From NCBI GenBank assembly GCA_023362775.1, contig JALMGJ010000020.1, positions 5,295,001-5,359,000 on the forward strand: a stretch of 64,000 nt of DNA, given 5' to 3'. Numbering within the stretch: the stretch's first letter is position 1; each line of letters begins with the position of its first letter. Made by a program: the position numbers and the translations under genes. Positions 1-11,366 of this stretch are shown here, one piece after another. A model generated the notes under the pieces. That model was not told where the DNA came from. It searched no databases and saw only the letters and a list, made by a program, of their open reading frames with translations. Source of the DNA: Charina bottae. Lineage: Eukaryota > Chordata > Lepidosauria > Squamata > Charinaidae.

Positions 1-129
1 AAAGCTTTAGAAATTTTTTATTAAAAAAAAATTAATCACAAAAATAATGATAGGCACCAAGAGAGATTGTTTTCTTCTTAATGTAGAAAGCCTCTCTTAG
101 GGTAAAAATACTTTAAAAAAATATAAATT

Positions 130-440
130 GGGTGCTTTAGAAATGGGATGGCTGGACTTAATGTCCCTTTAAGATTGCAATGCGGCTTGGAAGTGATGAT
201 GACCCAGCCTCCCGGTGAACTCTTACTGGTCGATCACAGACGCTGTTTACGATCTCTTGGCTTAAATTCGCCATCCGGAGGACAGATGGGATTATTCCTA
301 TCGTTTTCCTTACTCCGGAAAAGCGATCCTGGGCTTCAGGAGAAACCAGCCTGAGCCCAAAAAAACTGCCATGATGCCAGTTCTGACCGTGGAGCTTGCG
401 GGCACAGCTGGTCAGCCCGCCATTTCCCACCGGAAGTCCC
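130..440 (-). repeat. Moderately GC-rich repeat block, possibly a LINE 5'UTR
   Basis: A CpG-containing block of about 300 bp stands out from AT-rich surroundings. Read on the minus strand it starts with a GGAAGT/TTCCGG-type promoter-like segment followed by an ATGGCGGGC motif, in the style of LINE 5' untranslated regions. Small open frames on both strands have no recognisable protein signature. The family is not identified; an L1-type 5' end continuing off the left edge is only a guess. Confidence 0.3.
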
Positions 441-1910
441 TAATTATAATATTTTTGATGCAGAATATAATGGGTGATTTGGCTCAGCAAATTAGCCATT
501 CTATTATTAGTATTCTGCAGCAAGCTGTCAGCTAATTAGGTTCTCAAAATGTAGAACTGCAGAAGTTGGAGAATAAGTAAGAAAACTGCATAAACATCAG
601 ATTTCCTGAAGTTTAATCTGTGAAGGACTTATCTAGCAAATATGCTGGGCTTTTAATTTCTTTTTTAAAAATATTTTAGTATGTTATAATTTTCGTAACT
701 GCTATGCACAGAAGCTCTCTGAACCGTATATGTGTTAACTGCTGTCTAGTGTCAAGAGTTTTCCTGAATGTACTCTACTAACAATTTTTTTACAACGCTG
801 CCTTTCTCAAAGTTCAATTTGATCTGTCTGACCCCTACTGTTGTGTTAAAACAAGCACATTTTACAATTAGTGAATTAATTATCCTAATCAACAAGCAGA
901 TGTTCTCTCTACTTAGAAGGCAATGGAGATAGGGATGTTCTTATTTCATATTTAATTTAAATTCATGTTCAATGTAGGGTGCAACTTTTGAAACTCAAGA
1001 CAATAAAAGAGTATTAATCTTTGTATAGAAGGATGAGCCAAAGGTAGATTTCAGTGCTGTTACCCCGTTTCCCGAAACACTTTTCTCCAAAGTGGTCAGT
1101 CTGTAAGTGTACTTTAACTGTTGTGCTGTGCTTCATCAAAACACTATTTCAAGAGAAGTTAGATGATATGAAGCCTTAAGCAAGAACTGGCCATTCCCTT
1201 GAATTCTACACTATGCTGTAACTTGGCAAAGTCAATACATACCAATGTATGGATATAGAAAGATTATTAGTATCATCTGAAGCATCACAGATTTCACTTG
1301 GTCTACTAAATGTAGGAATGTAGGAACTAGATCAAACCAAGAGTTCATTTAATACAACATTTTATTTTTAATTATGGACAGTCAATGATTCTTGCAAAGC
1401 CTATCAATCTTCTGCCCCCAAGTGTTGCATGGGATCATTGTTGTCCTCTTCCTATACAGGAATTGAGAAGGACATAACTTTATTTCTCTTAATATGGAAA
1501 GGTAGAATAGTAACATAATGTATGTAGCATTGTGTCTAATGCTAGGTGTTGCTTAAAGCAACTAACTGTTAGGATACTTTGAAAACAATTGCTTCTGCTA
1601 GCATTCCTTCTCATATCATAAACATATGAAGGTGCAAACAGGGAAGACAAAATATGTTGAGCTGTGACATGAGGAATGGGTTAGAGAGAAAATAAGCAGT
1701 AGTGTGAAAGCTGTCATGCAGCATTTACCATAACAAAACATGATAATCAGTGATCAGTGGAATCTACAGAGAACCCTGTAGACTTGAACTTGCATATCTT
1801 TGAAGAGATGAGATGAAATGAGGTCTGCCAGAGCAGATGGGAAACACTCCAGTTTAAGATCACAATATGATGTACCTAATAGTATGACAATGGGTAGGCA
1901 ATTAAATAAC
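441..1910. other. Unannotated AT-rich intronic sequence
   Basis: I see no open frame of note, no tandem repeat and no recognisable transposon in this stretch. Confidence 0.5.
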
Positions 1911-1923
1911 AGTTTTGGCTATG
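1911..1923. repeat. Left TSD of short PLE copy 1
   Basis: AGTTTTGGCTATG is repeated exactly at 2514-2526, directly abutting the other end of the element. Confidence 0.88.
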
Positions 1924-2513
1924 GAGTCCTTGGTGCTCTCTGAGCCTTGTTGTTTTCTTGCAGATGTTTCATTGCCAGACTAGATAACATCTTCAATGGG
2001 AAAAGGGAGTGGGACTTGCTCTCTGTTTATATACCATGGCTTGTCCTGCTTGTGTTGGTGGGGGTGTTCTCTCCTTGGTAGTTCCTTGATTGGGCTGTTG
2101 TTTGCTGCTTGGTTGATTGACTGAGTTAATAGTTCCTTGATTAGGGTCTATTGTGCTGTTTGATTGTTCCTCTGGTGCTAATCCTGGTGTTAATCTTTGC
2201 ATATCTGGGTGTTGATTGCTGGCAAGGAGGTGTTCTGGTCTTCTGGCTTTTCTATTGTCTCTTATGAATGGTATGCAAATGTTGTTTACCTCTATGTGTC
2301 TGTTGATGGCTGCTTTGTCTGAGTGCCAAGCTTCCAGGAATTCTCTAGCACTTTTGGATTTGGCTTGGTTTAAGATGCTCACAGTTTCCCAGTTGAATGT
2401 ATGGTTGAGTCTGTCCATGTGTTGTGAGATAAGGGAGTTTTCATCATGTCTTCTGACTGCTAGTTGGTGTTTGTGGATGCGTTCTGCTAGTCTTCTGCCG
2501 GTCTGTCCTACAT
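1924..2513 (-). mobile_element. Short Penelope-like element copy 1 (GIY-YIG end)
   Basis: The minus strand encodes the C-terminal end of a PLE polyprotein: a GIY-YIG endonuclease beginning YVGQTGRRLAERI, then RRHDENSLISQH, a Trp-His helix (EFLEAWHS) and a Pro/Gln-rich tail ending in SPTPFSH. The RT domain is absent. The copy is flanked by a perfect 13-bp direct repeat, AGTTTTGGCTATG, at 1911-1923 and 2514-2526, so this 590-bp piece inserted as such. The open frame continues to 2742 only by chance through the flank. Its 3' end carries a degenerate hammerhead-like motif. It matches the copy at 27756-28441 closely. Confidence 0.85.
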
Positions 2514-2526
2514 AGTTTTGGCTATG
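2514..2526. repeat. Right TSD of short PLE copy 1
   Basis: Exact copy of the 13 bases at 1911-1923. Confidence 0.88.
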
Positions 2527-5130
2527 CTCAGGGAAACTGGAATAGAAGAAGTCAGCAAGGAAAATAGAAAATATTACAGGAAACTTAAGTTTTTCAATGA
2601 TTTTGGAAGTAACAAATAGCCAAGTCTTGTTAACAGCTTCAGTTCCTTCAAAATCTTCTAGGCTCTTGTGATCACAGAGATTCTTTCCCAAACACAGATT
2701 TTCAATGCAAATAAATGGGAGTCTTCCTATATCTTTAACCAAGTTGTCATCTGGTTGGTCTGAGATCAGAAGAGGATTTTGAATGCAAAGTTTTCAGGCA
2801 AATAATCTTCCAAATTAAGCATTTATTCCAATGTATTAATCTCTTTCTCTGTTTAAACTACATAAAATTTTTGTTAGAATTGATACTGCAAAACTGCACA
2901 TTTAATGGCTATATTAGAGATTGTTTAAAAAAAATCAGTTAAAATTAGTATAAGCTTGGCTTCATAGTCTTGTGGCAGGAACGTATCCATGTTCTGAAAC
3001 CTATCTGCTGCTGGAAGTCTAGAAAAAGATATCAGGTAATCTGAATTAAAGGGTGCTTCCAGATTGAAGGCTCTTATAGCAATAATCAAAAAGTAGGAAG
3101 CAGTTGCTCTATTTTTTTCTTTACCTTTTTTCTTTTCTTATTTGGTGTATGCCTATAAAATCAAGGCTTCATGCTTTAAGAACAGGAGATTATTGCCTTA
3201 AAGGTGCATTGACAGCAGCAAACTATCATCTGTTTTTGTCTATATGCCATGTCTCACCAACCATTCAGAGATACTGTGGTGATCTCACTGATTTCAACTG
3301 CAAGCCACAAATGGACTCAGGCACTCTTCTACTAGCACAATGCTCAGTGCTCTGGCCAACTATCAAAGTGTCCTAAATAGCAATAGAACATGCTAACAAC
3401 TTGCAAATAGAACACACTCTTTGCTACATCAACTGGGCCGACTTTTAAAGAAACAGTGAGAGGAGCCTGTCCTATCTCCAAAAGGTGACTGACTTAATTT
3501 CACATTGACCTAATTTGGCAGTCCTAGAATTCGAGTGTTGCAGTGGTAGATGTTGTAACTCGCCTGGCTCAGTGGGTGCTATATCACCTCCTTGATAGGT
3601 GCATCTGTTTGGAACTGTGTGTGGAGCTCCATCAGTGTGAATGAAGAAACAACCTAGGTTGTAGTTCCTGTTCTCATGGTGACATTGACATAAATTCCTC
3701 CCCTGAGATGACAATAATTATTTTGGGATTTGCACAATTGGATTCAGGCATAGCTTGTTATAAACACAGTATAGTCAATCAGGACCAAGGAAATCAGTGA
3801 ATTAATGGACAATTACATTTAGGGTGTGGGAATATCTGTAACCTGCAACAGAACCAAACCTATGCCGACTGCTCTGGCAGTCGGTGTGATGTGTGATAAT
3901 CCATTTTTTCTTCTTCCACCTTAGTCTTTTTGGGCCCTCCTGATCTTTGTCTTTCCTACTAAACTCAGATTCTTGAAATAAAAGAAATGTATTGATTTAT
4001 TTCTTCATATTTGGGGGGGAGGGGAAGCCAGCAGCAGATGGCTACCATAGGGCATGGACGCCTCACTATGTGGTAATGTAAGGCTGTGTTATAAGCTAAC
4101 TGCTGTGCAGATGCTATACCTGCCCATAGGTGGACAGTCTGTTAGGCTTAAAGGTGCTGGAAGGCTTCATTATGTCTGCCACAAAGAGCTAACACAGCAA
4201 CATTTTTTTAATTTGAAGATGTAGGAATTACTGATGGCATCAGAGAGTGCTGAAGGGCAGTGAGTGGGAATGTGAATTTCACTATTAAATTTCCTAGATT
4301 TAATTTCAGTGGTAGGCTAGTGTTTTCAGAACTGTTTTCTTTAATAAGTAGTCCTGCCAAATCTCCCTGTTGCCGTTTGCTGGCAAGAGATGCTTCTTGT
4401 TCTGCAGTATCATCAGAGCTGCTTCTCACAATACAACTATGATATCAAAGCAAGTGATGGGTAAAATCCTCTTTGCTTGAGTCGGAACAGGCTTGGAAAT
4501 AATTAGCTTCCTTGGAAATGAATTGTTAGCAGCATGTTTCTTTCTGAAAGATCTCTCCTGGATCAAAGCACCACCCATATGTGTATTCACGTGCCTTTCA
4601 TATACACATCATAGGGTTCTCTTTGATTACTGTGTGGTTTTATATGGCCTCTACTCTCTCTTTTTTGCTCTGGGCTGTGTTCAAGAGGTTGAAGTGAAAT
4701 CCATTTGCCATTTTGGCTTTCTGAAAATGCTACTTAAATAACGTTTCAGGGTGCACTTTATTGAAGGTTCTGCTTCAGATTATTCATTGAGTGAAAAAGT
4801 TACTTTTCTAATGCAGAGGGACAAAGTTAAAATCTGTGAAGGAGTACCAGCACAACATCCTAAATAGTATAGGAAAAAAGCAGGCATATTTCTGCTCCTT
4901 TGCAGTTGAAAAATAAAATCCTTTGTGTGCTTTGAAAATATTTTGGAAGAAAGACTCCAGATCAAGAGCTAGAACCCGCTGCCTCTGCTATACACTAAAG
5001 ATAAAAAAGAAAAGGAGCTGCTACTTGAAGCAGCTGCACCTTCCTCCTCCCACCCTCAAGGCAGTGTTGGGCTGTTTTAATGAGTAGTGCATTAAATTCT
5101 TCCAATAATTTTAATGAGTAGTGCATTCTT
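2527..5130. other. Unannotated intronic sequence
   Basis: The stretch is AT-rich with scattered short open frames that look like chance. A 19-bp string TTTTAATGAGTAGTGCATT occurs twice just before the L2 element (near 5076 and 5109), a small local duplication. Nothing else was recognised. Confidence 0.45.
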
Positions 5131-5323
5131 CCAAGATGGCGCCAACAAGCCGACGCTGTTTGCTGCTGCTCCGGGGAAGAGGTCTTAAATTCCAATTATT
5201 TTAATATCTTGGAGTTAATGTTCCGGAATTGAGGCTGAGCTTCTAAGTTAAGAACTTGTTTTTGAGAGCTTAAGTACTTTAAGCTTTAAGAACTAAGCTA
5301 AGAAGAACTAAGAACTTACTCAT

Positions 5324-5842
5324 TTGATGGACCTTCCCAGACGGAGCGGCGCAGCGCGGTGGAGTCCGATGGGTCCGGCGGACCTGGGGAGCCCCGGCAC
5401 GGAGTGGGTGGCTGCAGAGGCTAGCGAAGCTCGGCAGAGCCTGGACGGGCTGCCGCAGAGGGCCTGGTGGGGGCTGGTCATCATGGAGACCCGGACGGAG
5501 CACTGCGGAGTTCGAAAGGCCGGTGGGACCTCGGCAGTCAGAGAACTGATGTCTACGGTGGCTGGTGGAGGCCAGTTGGAACCGGCACGGAGTGGACGAC
5601 TGCGGAGGCTGTGGAGGCCAGCGGAGCGACGCAGGGGGCCTACCGATGTGAAGCTGGTCGTTGTGGGGGTTGGAGTGACTGTGGCCAGCGGAACGTGGTG
5701 GTCCTGGGCGGAGCAACCCCACGAAGACCGCCGAACTTGGAGGGCCTCGATAGCTGTAGAGCCGGTGTCTGCGGAGGCCAGTGGAGGTCGGCTGAAACCG
5801 GTGGAGGACTTGGTATTTGGAACTGGGGTGCTCCCGGGATAG
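5324..5842 (+). other. GC-rich leader of the L2 element with a 172-codon open frame
   Basis: This part of the L2 leader is rich in G, CpG and TGG/CGG codons and stays open in two overlapping + frames. The predicted products are Trp/Gly/Arg-rich, partly repetitive and show no domain I know. It may be 5'UTR or an ORF1 remnant; composition alone can explain the open frames. Confidence 0.35.
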
Positions 5843-6579
5843 GACGGACTCTTACATTTTATATCTGGATTCTACTATTAAAAGTAATTAAGATCGTTCC
5901 AATAGTGTTATAGCTTGTTGGATACTCGAAGGACAAACCACCCCCGGTGTTAGGGCGGCAGAGAATTGCGGGGTCTCTGTGTGAGTGTGGTTCCCCCCCC
6001 CATGAGTGTCGCGGGAGGGGGTCCACGATTGTATCTGTTTGTGAGAGTACCTAACCCTGAGTGGGAGACAGGGTAGGTAGGAGTGACTGTTTTGCCCCTT
6101 TGTGGCTAGTGAGAGAGGCCACAAGGGGCATAGTGAGTGATTAGATGGTGAGTGTAAGGGGCGGTTGGGGCTTACCAGCGCCGAGAATACTAGCTGGTTG
6201 CGCTGGTGGCCCTACGACTGCCCAGGAAGATTGAGAGTGAAAGGATGGATGTATGAAAGAGACCCCCGCTTAGACTCAGGTTTTCGAGGGATCCGGGAGT
6301 GGAGGCGACCGGGTCAGGAAACTCTGGGGACTATAATATGGGCAAGCCGATCGAGGTGGTGACGGGCAGGAGATATTGTGATGGGAACCGGAGGACAGGC
6401 CATCTTCGGGGAAGGCGCCCCCGGTGTTTAGTACCGGGGGCGCGTTCCGATCCTCCGCGTTCAACCCCAGGTTCTGACAGCGGATCCTCGAGGGCTCTGG
6501 TTTTTGACTGCTGCTGCTCAATGCCAGGTCAGTAAACAAAGCCCCTCTCATAAGTGAATTAATCACGGAGAGAGGGGCT

Positions 6580-7180
6580 GACCTGGCGTGTATTACTGAA
6601 ACCTGGCTGGGCCCAGAGGGAGGGGTAGCCCTCTCAGAAATGTGCCCGGCCGGGTTTCAGGTGTGGCACCAGCTGAGATACCGGGGTAGGGGAGGAGGGG
6701 TGGCAGTCATCACCGAAGAGTCTTTAGTGGCTTTCAGGGGCCTTGCTCCACAAGTGTCCGGACGTGAGACCCTGTTTTTCAAGTTGGGTGCCTGAGAACA
6801 GTTGGGAGTGTTGCTACTGTACCAGCCTCCCTGCTGCGTAGCAACCTCCCTGCCTGAGCTGCTGGAGGCCGTCTCGGGGTTGGCGGTGGAGTTCCCCAGG
6901 CTTATGGTCCTGGGGGATTTTAACTTGCCGTCCCTGGGGAGTGCCTTGGAAGCGGCTCGAGAGTTCATGGCTACCATGTCAGCCATGGGCCTGTCTCAGA
7001 TTATTCGGGACCCGACTCGAGACAGTGGACTCACTCCAGACTTGGTTTTCTTGTCAGAGCAATGGCAAAGTGACCTGAGGGGAAAGTTAGAACTATCCCC
7101 GTTGTCATGGTCAGATCACGTCCTGATATCCCTAAGATTCTCTTATGCCGCCCCACTCTGCAGGGAGGCAGGACCTATTT
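6580..7180 (+). pseudogene. L2 LINE endonuclease domain remnant
   Basis: The frame starting at 6580 reads ADLACITETWL, GGGVAVI, then after a TGA near 6793 continues LPRLMVLGDFN-type sequence, DLVFLSE and SWSDHVLISL. These are the metal-binding and catalytic blocks (E, D-N, S-D-H) of the exonuclease/endonuclease/phosphatase fold used by LINEs to nick target DNA. It lies in the same frame as the RT part at 7204, but two TGA codons and probably paired frameshifts separate them. Confidence 0.82.
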
Positions 7181-7203
7181 GATTGGTCCGCCCCCGGTGA
7201 CTT

Positions 7204-8667
7204 ATGGACCCAATGAGGTTTCAGAGGGAGCTGGGGGTAATACCCGATGATCTGCTGCACGGTGCAGCGGAGGCACTGGCCGCAACCTGGAATAGGGAGG
7301 CGGCCGGTGCCTTGGACAGGACCGCGCCGATGCGACCTCTCCAACCCCATTCGACCCGTCACTCCCCGTGGTTTACGGAGGAGTTGAGGGTCTTGAAGAG
7401 GGTGAAGAGATGTCTAGAGCGCCGCTGGAGAAAGACGAAGGTGGAATCGGACCGAACACAATCTAGAGCCGCTATTAAGGCCTACCTTGTGGCGGTAAGA
7501 GCGGCGAAACGTGAATATTTCTCCGCTCTTATTGCATCCGCAGAATCCCGTCCGATGGCCCTGTTCAAGATTACTCATTCTCTCTTTGGTAGGGTGGATT
7601 CAACCACCCACCTGCAGGGCCGTGCGGAAGAATTTTTTGAGCATCTGCAGGATAAAATCGCTCGGATTCGGTCTAAGTTGGACTCCATGCGTGGAATGCA
7701 GTCTGGGGAGATGCCGGGAGAGTGGTCTTGCCCTATAATCTGGGAACGATTTGATCCTGTTGGACCTAAGGAAGTGGACAGGATCCTCCAAATTGTAAAT
7801 TCCACCACATGCTATTTAGATCCCTGCCCTTCCTGGCTAGTAAAATTGGCCAGGGAGGTGACGTGTGGGTGGGTCCAGGCAATGATTAATACATCCTTGT
7901 CAGAGGGGGTGTTTCCAACGGCCTTCAAGGAGGCATTGGTTCACCCCCTCCTCAAGAAGCCATCCCTGGACCCTACCACTCTGGACAATTTTCGTCCAGT
8001 CTCCCACCTTCCCTTTTTGGGAAAGGTGGTTGAGAAAGTGGTGGCGTTGCAACTTCAGAGGACCCTGGATGAAGCGGATTATCTAGACCCTTTCCAGTCA
8101 GGTTTCAGGCTGGGATATGGGACGGAGACTGCATTGGTCACGCTTATGGATAATCTTTGGCGGGAGTGGGATGGAGGTAGTGCATCCATCCTGGCTCTCT
8201 TAGATATCTCATTGGCTTTCGATACCATCGACCATGGTATCCTTTTGGGGCGGCTCAGGGAGTTGGGGATGGGCAGCGTAGTTTTGCGCTGGTTCACCTC
8301 CTTCCTCCGGGACCGTTCCCAGTTGGTGGTGATAGAGGAGAGATCCAGCCCGCGACCGCTCTTGTGTGGGGTGCTGCAGGGTTCGGTTCTCTCTCCTCTC
8401 CTATTCAACATCTACATGAAACCGCTGGGCGAGGTCATCCGACACCATGGGATGAGGTATCATCAGTATGCTGATGATACTCAATTGTATATCTCCATCC
8501 CAGGTGAAGTAAGTGATGCAGTGACCACCCTGTCTCAGTGCCTGGGGGCTGTGAGGGCCTGGATGGGGAACAACAGGCTTCAGTTGAACCCTGGCAAGAC
8601 CGAGTGGCTGTGGATTGATGGCTTAGCGTCTTCTGGGAAATTACATCTTTGGTTCTTGATGGGGTAG
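7204..8667 (+). pseudogene. L2 LINE reverse transcriptase domain, 487 open codons
   Basis: The open stretch holds an N-terminal linker (FQRELG...LHGAAEALAATW), an RT fingers-palm region with PLLKKPSLDP and NFRPVS, motif A LLDISLAFDTIDHG, motif B LQGSVLSPLLFNIY and motif C YADDTQLYI. The frame is lost after QLNPGKTEWLW near 8620-8645, where the conserved sequence moves to the frame starting at 8649. All RT catalytic aspartates are present in what remains. The methionine at 7204 is an arbitrary internal start created by an upstream stop. Confidence 0.88.
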
Positions 8668-9350
8668 CACTGCCCCATTCAGAACCAGTGCGGAACTTGG
8701 GGGTCCTTCTAGACTCACAACTCCTGCGCGAAGAGCAGGTGGTAGTCGTGGCTAGGAGGGCTTTTGCACAGCTTCGGCTGGTGCGCCAGTTACGCCCATT
8801 CCTGGATCGCGACGCCCTCCGAACAGTCACTCATGCTCTCGTCATCTCCCATGTAGATTATTGCAATGCGCTCTACATGGGGCTACCCTTGAAGACTATC
8901 CGGAGGCTACAGCTGGTGCAGAATGAGGCCGCGCAAGCAATTTTGGGTGCGCCAAGATCTGCTCATATAACACCTTTGCTCCGCGAGCTGCATTGGGTGC
9001 CGGTTTGCTTCCGAGTACAATTCAAGGTGTTGGTGATCACCTTTAAAGCCCTACATGGCATGGGGCCAGAATACCCGAGGGACCGTCTTATCCCCATATT
9101 ATCGACCCGCCCCACCCGATCATTCAGGGAGGGCCTGCTACGAGCCCCATCAATCAGAGAGTGTCATCTGATGGGGTCTAGGAGACGGGCCTTCTCTGTG
9201 GTGGCACCTACACTGTGGAACACCTTGCCCCCAGAGTTGAGACAGATTCTCTCCCTCCCGACCTTTAGGAAAGAACTGAAGACCTGGTTCTGCCGCCTGG
9301 CATGGGAAGGAGGAAACGATAGCTCCTCATGGGGGTGGTTAATTCCATAA
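8649..9350 (+). pseudogene. L2 LINE C-terminal domain in the shifted frame
   Basis: This frame continues the RT product with LVLDGVALPHSEPVRNLGVLLD, AFAQLRLVRQLRPFL, HVDYCNALYMGLP, QLVQNEAAQ and LRELHWVPV...KVLVITFKALHG, the conserved C-terminal region of the CR1/L2 group. It ends at the natural stop before the 3'UTR. It overlaps the preceding frame by about 19 bp because of a frameshift. The same C-terminal peptides are recognisable at 40508-41082. Confidence 0.88.
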
Positions 9351-9528
9351 TGTCCTTCCTTTTATTATGCTATCTTCCATCTGGATTTTATAATTATTTA
9401 TTATATTGATTGTATAAATTGGTGTTTTTTATATTTTATATTCTATTTTAATTTATTTTATTGTAAACCGCCCAGAGTTCCCCGTTGGGGGAGATGGGCG
9501 GTTATATAAATTAAATAAATAAATAAAA

Positions 9529-11029
9529 ATGCTGCACTCATGGAAAGCCCAAAACAGTTCTTTCCAATCATTTATGAAGTTTGCAGGCACCTACCATCTA
9601 GCTTCTCCCCCATATATCACCTGCCATTTTAAAAATGGAAATGTCAGGGCTTGAACCTGAGATAGTTCTGTGCCATGTGCTATTCACAGTGGCAACTGGG
9701 ATCCACTGGAGCTGTTGCAGCCCAGGATAATTAAAGGTAGGCAAAGCCAAGAGGTTGCAGTAGATGGCATCAACAAACTGTAGCTCTAGCTCTCTCCCTA
9801 TTTCCTTCTCAACAGACTGTAAAACCACTGAAGCAAAAGATTATCATAGCTAACCCGACAGAAAAATAATAGAATTATTAATAGTAATTCTGTAGGGTTG
9901 GAGCCAACTTTTGTTAGATATAGCAATGGGCAAATAACACTGGTTTGAGGGGAATTGGATTAATAAGTAAGAGCTTTTTCAATAAATATTCAGAAATGCT
10001 TTTTAAAAAATTTCTTAATATTCCTGGTTCATAATTATAAAGTTTGTGCATGTCATTTTATTTATGCACAGCGAAATTTGTTTTCATGTATTCATCCCTA
10101 TAGTCTCAAACTGGTCGAGAAGCCATCTAGAAACTAAATCTCTCTCAAACCAACACTTGGGAGAAAGGGAACATGTAGTTGCTTTGTGTATTTACGGGGT
10201 AGGCATTTGCTTCCAGTTCTTCTGCTTAGAAATGTGCATTTTTGCTTCATTACTTATTTGATATGTGCAGCACAGCTGTAGGCATGCTCACTAGAAATAC
10301 GTCCCTCCAAGCTTCATGGGGCCTTCTTGTGTGTTTAAGTTTTTAGCTTTATTATACTTTCCTCGAAGGAATTTTGTGACTTCAGCAGACGTCCTCCAAT
10401 TCTAGTCCAACAGTTTATAAAAGAGAGTTTTTACTGGTTAATTCAAGACAATGCTTGCTGTCTGATGATGCAGTCCTTAATTTAGATATTTACCTTTTGC
10501 TCTTAAGCCTCAGGTATAGTTGAAGGAGGTATGGCATTCCCCATATAAAACTGGCACTCCCGCGGTAGGGAAGAGATGAAACCACTGAACGTGCTGTTGT
10601 CACTTTCCATTCCACTGATTCTGTGCTTAAGAGGTGGCTTTTCGTCCACATCACACCACCTGTGTTCTGTAATGCTTGGTTAGATCAAATTATTGTCCAA
10701 AATGTGTCTTCTTGTTTGACTTCTTCTCAAACTTGACTTCTTCTCAATTCTTGGAGGTACATCCAGTTTTCTAGTAACTGTATAGTGGGGGAATTGTACC
10801 AGGTAAGGCTGTCCTAATCAGAGTACTGAAGAGAAAGAAGAAGGAAAAAGCCATTGGAGCATGTCTAGTTCTATGAAGATTTGATTCCTTAGGTTAATTA
10901 CTTCTTGTAAATTCTTAACGACTTTTCTGTGCTTTTTGCTGATTTTTTTATAAAATCATCTTATTTTATTTTTCTTTCACCAAAAGACTTTAATATATGT
11001 TTTCCCTTCCCTCCTTCTTTTTGATGCAG
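9529..11029. other. Unannotated intronic sequence before the first exon
   Basis: No gene or repeat was recognised apart from the pyrimidine tract just before the acceptor at 11029. Short open frames on both strands lack any signature. Confidence 0.5.
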
Positions 11030-11164
11030 AAATCTTAAATGGAGGAGTATATGTTGGCCAGAACAGATTTCTTTGCTACGCAGATACTATTCAGTGGGAA
11101 GATATTGTTCGTAGCCCTTTGGCTTCCAATTTCTCTGTGGTTCCAAAGAACAGTAGTACAGACT
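11030..11164 (+). CDS. ERBB4: ERBB-family receptor exon (ERBB4-like, exon 4 equivalent)
   Basis: This internal coding exon is bounded by a pyrimidine-rich tract ending in AG at 11028-11029 and by GTAAGT at 11165. It is 135 bp, starts and ends in phase 1, and reads (G)[22 protein letters not shown]... through KNSSTD, finishing with the first base of a Cys codon. The GGVY.[15 protein letters not shown] pattern is the C-terminal part of the first leucine-rich (L1, ligand-binding) domain of ERBB receptors. Two N-glycosylation sequons (NFS, NSS) sit where ERBB4 has sequons. From memory, 135 bp equals exon 4 of EGFR and ERBB4, while ERBB3 is shorter here; FLCYADTI is ERBB4-like. Oddity: roughly a third of residues differ from mammalian ERBB4. 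An open frame that runs on into the intron up to 11355 is only read-through. The family call is firm; the paralogue is less so. Confidence 0.82.
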
Positions 11165-11289
11165 GTAAGTATGGGCTTTGTGATCAGTACTGTGATTTTG
11201 TTAACATACTAATCTTGTTTTATATCAGTAATGAATTTCTTCTTCTGACAATTCTACTTCAGTTATTTTTATGTGTTTCTATAGCATTT

Positions 11290-11366
11290 ATAGAACCTCT
11301 AACCGCCCAGAATTGTTGCTATATGAGATGGGCGGTGAAGAAATATGATAAATAAATAAATAAATT
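11290..11366 (+). repeat. L2-type LINE 3' tail fragment
   Basis: AACCGCCCAGA, a short loop, GAGATGGGCGGT and (AAAT)n repeat the tail of the L2 at 5131-9528. Only the terminal 75 bp or so is present, about 125 bp into the intron. Confidence 0.8.

Larger units (their letters stand above)
5131..9528 (+). mobile_element. Nearly full-length L2-type LINE, degenerate
   Basis: One + strand element runs from a CCAAGATGGCGCC-type 5' end to an (AAAT)n tail. The GC-rich 5' leader covers about 5131-6500. An apurinic-type endonuclease follows from about 6580 (ITETWL, LGDFN, SDH), then an RT with LLDISLAFDTIDHG, LQGSVLSPLLFNIY and YADD (8467-8478), a CR1/L2-group C-terminal domain, and a 3'UTR with the stem-like CCGCCCAGAG...GATGGGCGG tail. 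At about 4.4 kb it is close to complete. In-frame stops near 6793 and 7181-7205 and a frameshift near 8640 make it non-functional. The same tail recurs at many sites in the window. CR1/L2 group is secure; L2 rather than another member is likely. Confidence 0.88.
1..11029 (+). other. 3' part of the preceding intron of the ERBB4-like gene
   Basis: The upstream exon of the receptor, which should end with the first base of a Glu codon, is not visible here on the + strand. The interval is therefore read as intron. It contains a short PLE (1924-2513), a long L2 LINE (5131-9528) and otherwise AT-rich sequence without recognisable genes. Confidence 0.65.

Noticed and set aside
1993..2742. 249-codon minus-strand frame as a host gene
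   Set aside because: The conserved part is a PLE GIY-YIG end with TSDs at 1911 and 2514; the extra N-terminal codons are flanking sequence.
5075..5128. TSD for the long L2 element using GTAGTGCATT
   Set aside because: The string is duplicated only on the left side; no copy follows the tail at 9528.
5324..5913. Two overlapping GC-rich frames as a novel protein gene
   Set aside because: They are within the L2 5' leader; openness follows from base composition.
11119..11355. 78-codon frame starting inside the first exon
   Set aside because: It is the exon's own frame reading through the GTAAGT donor into the intron.
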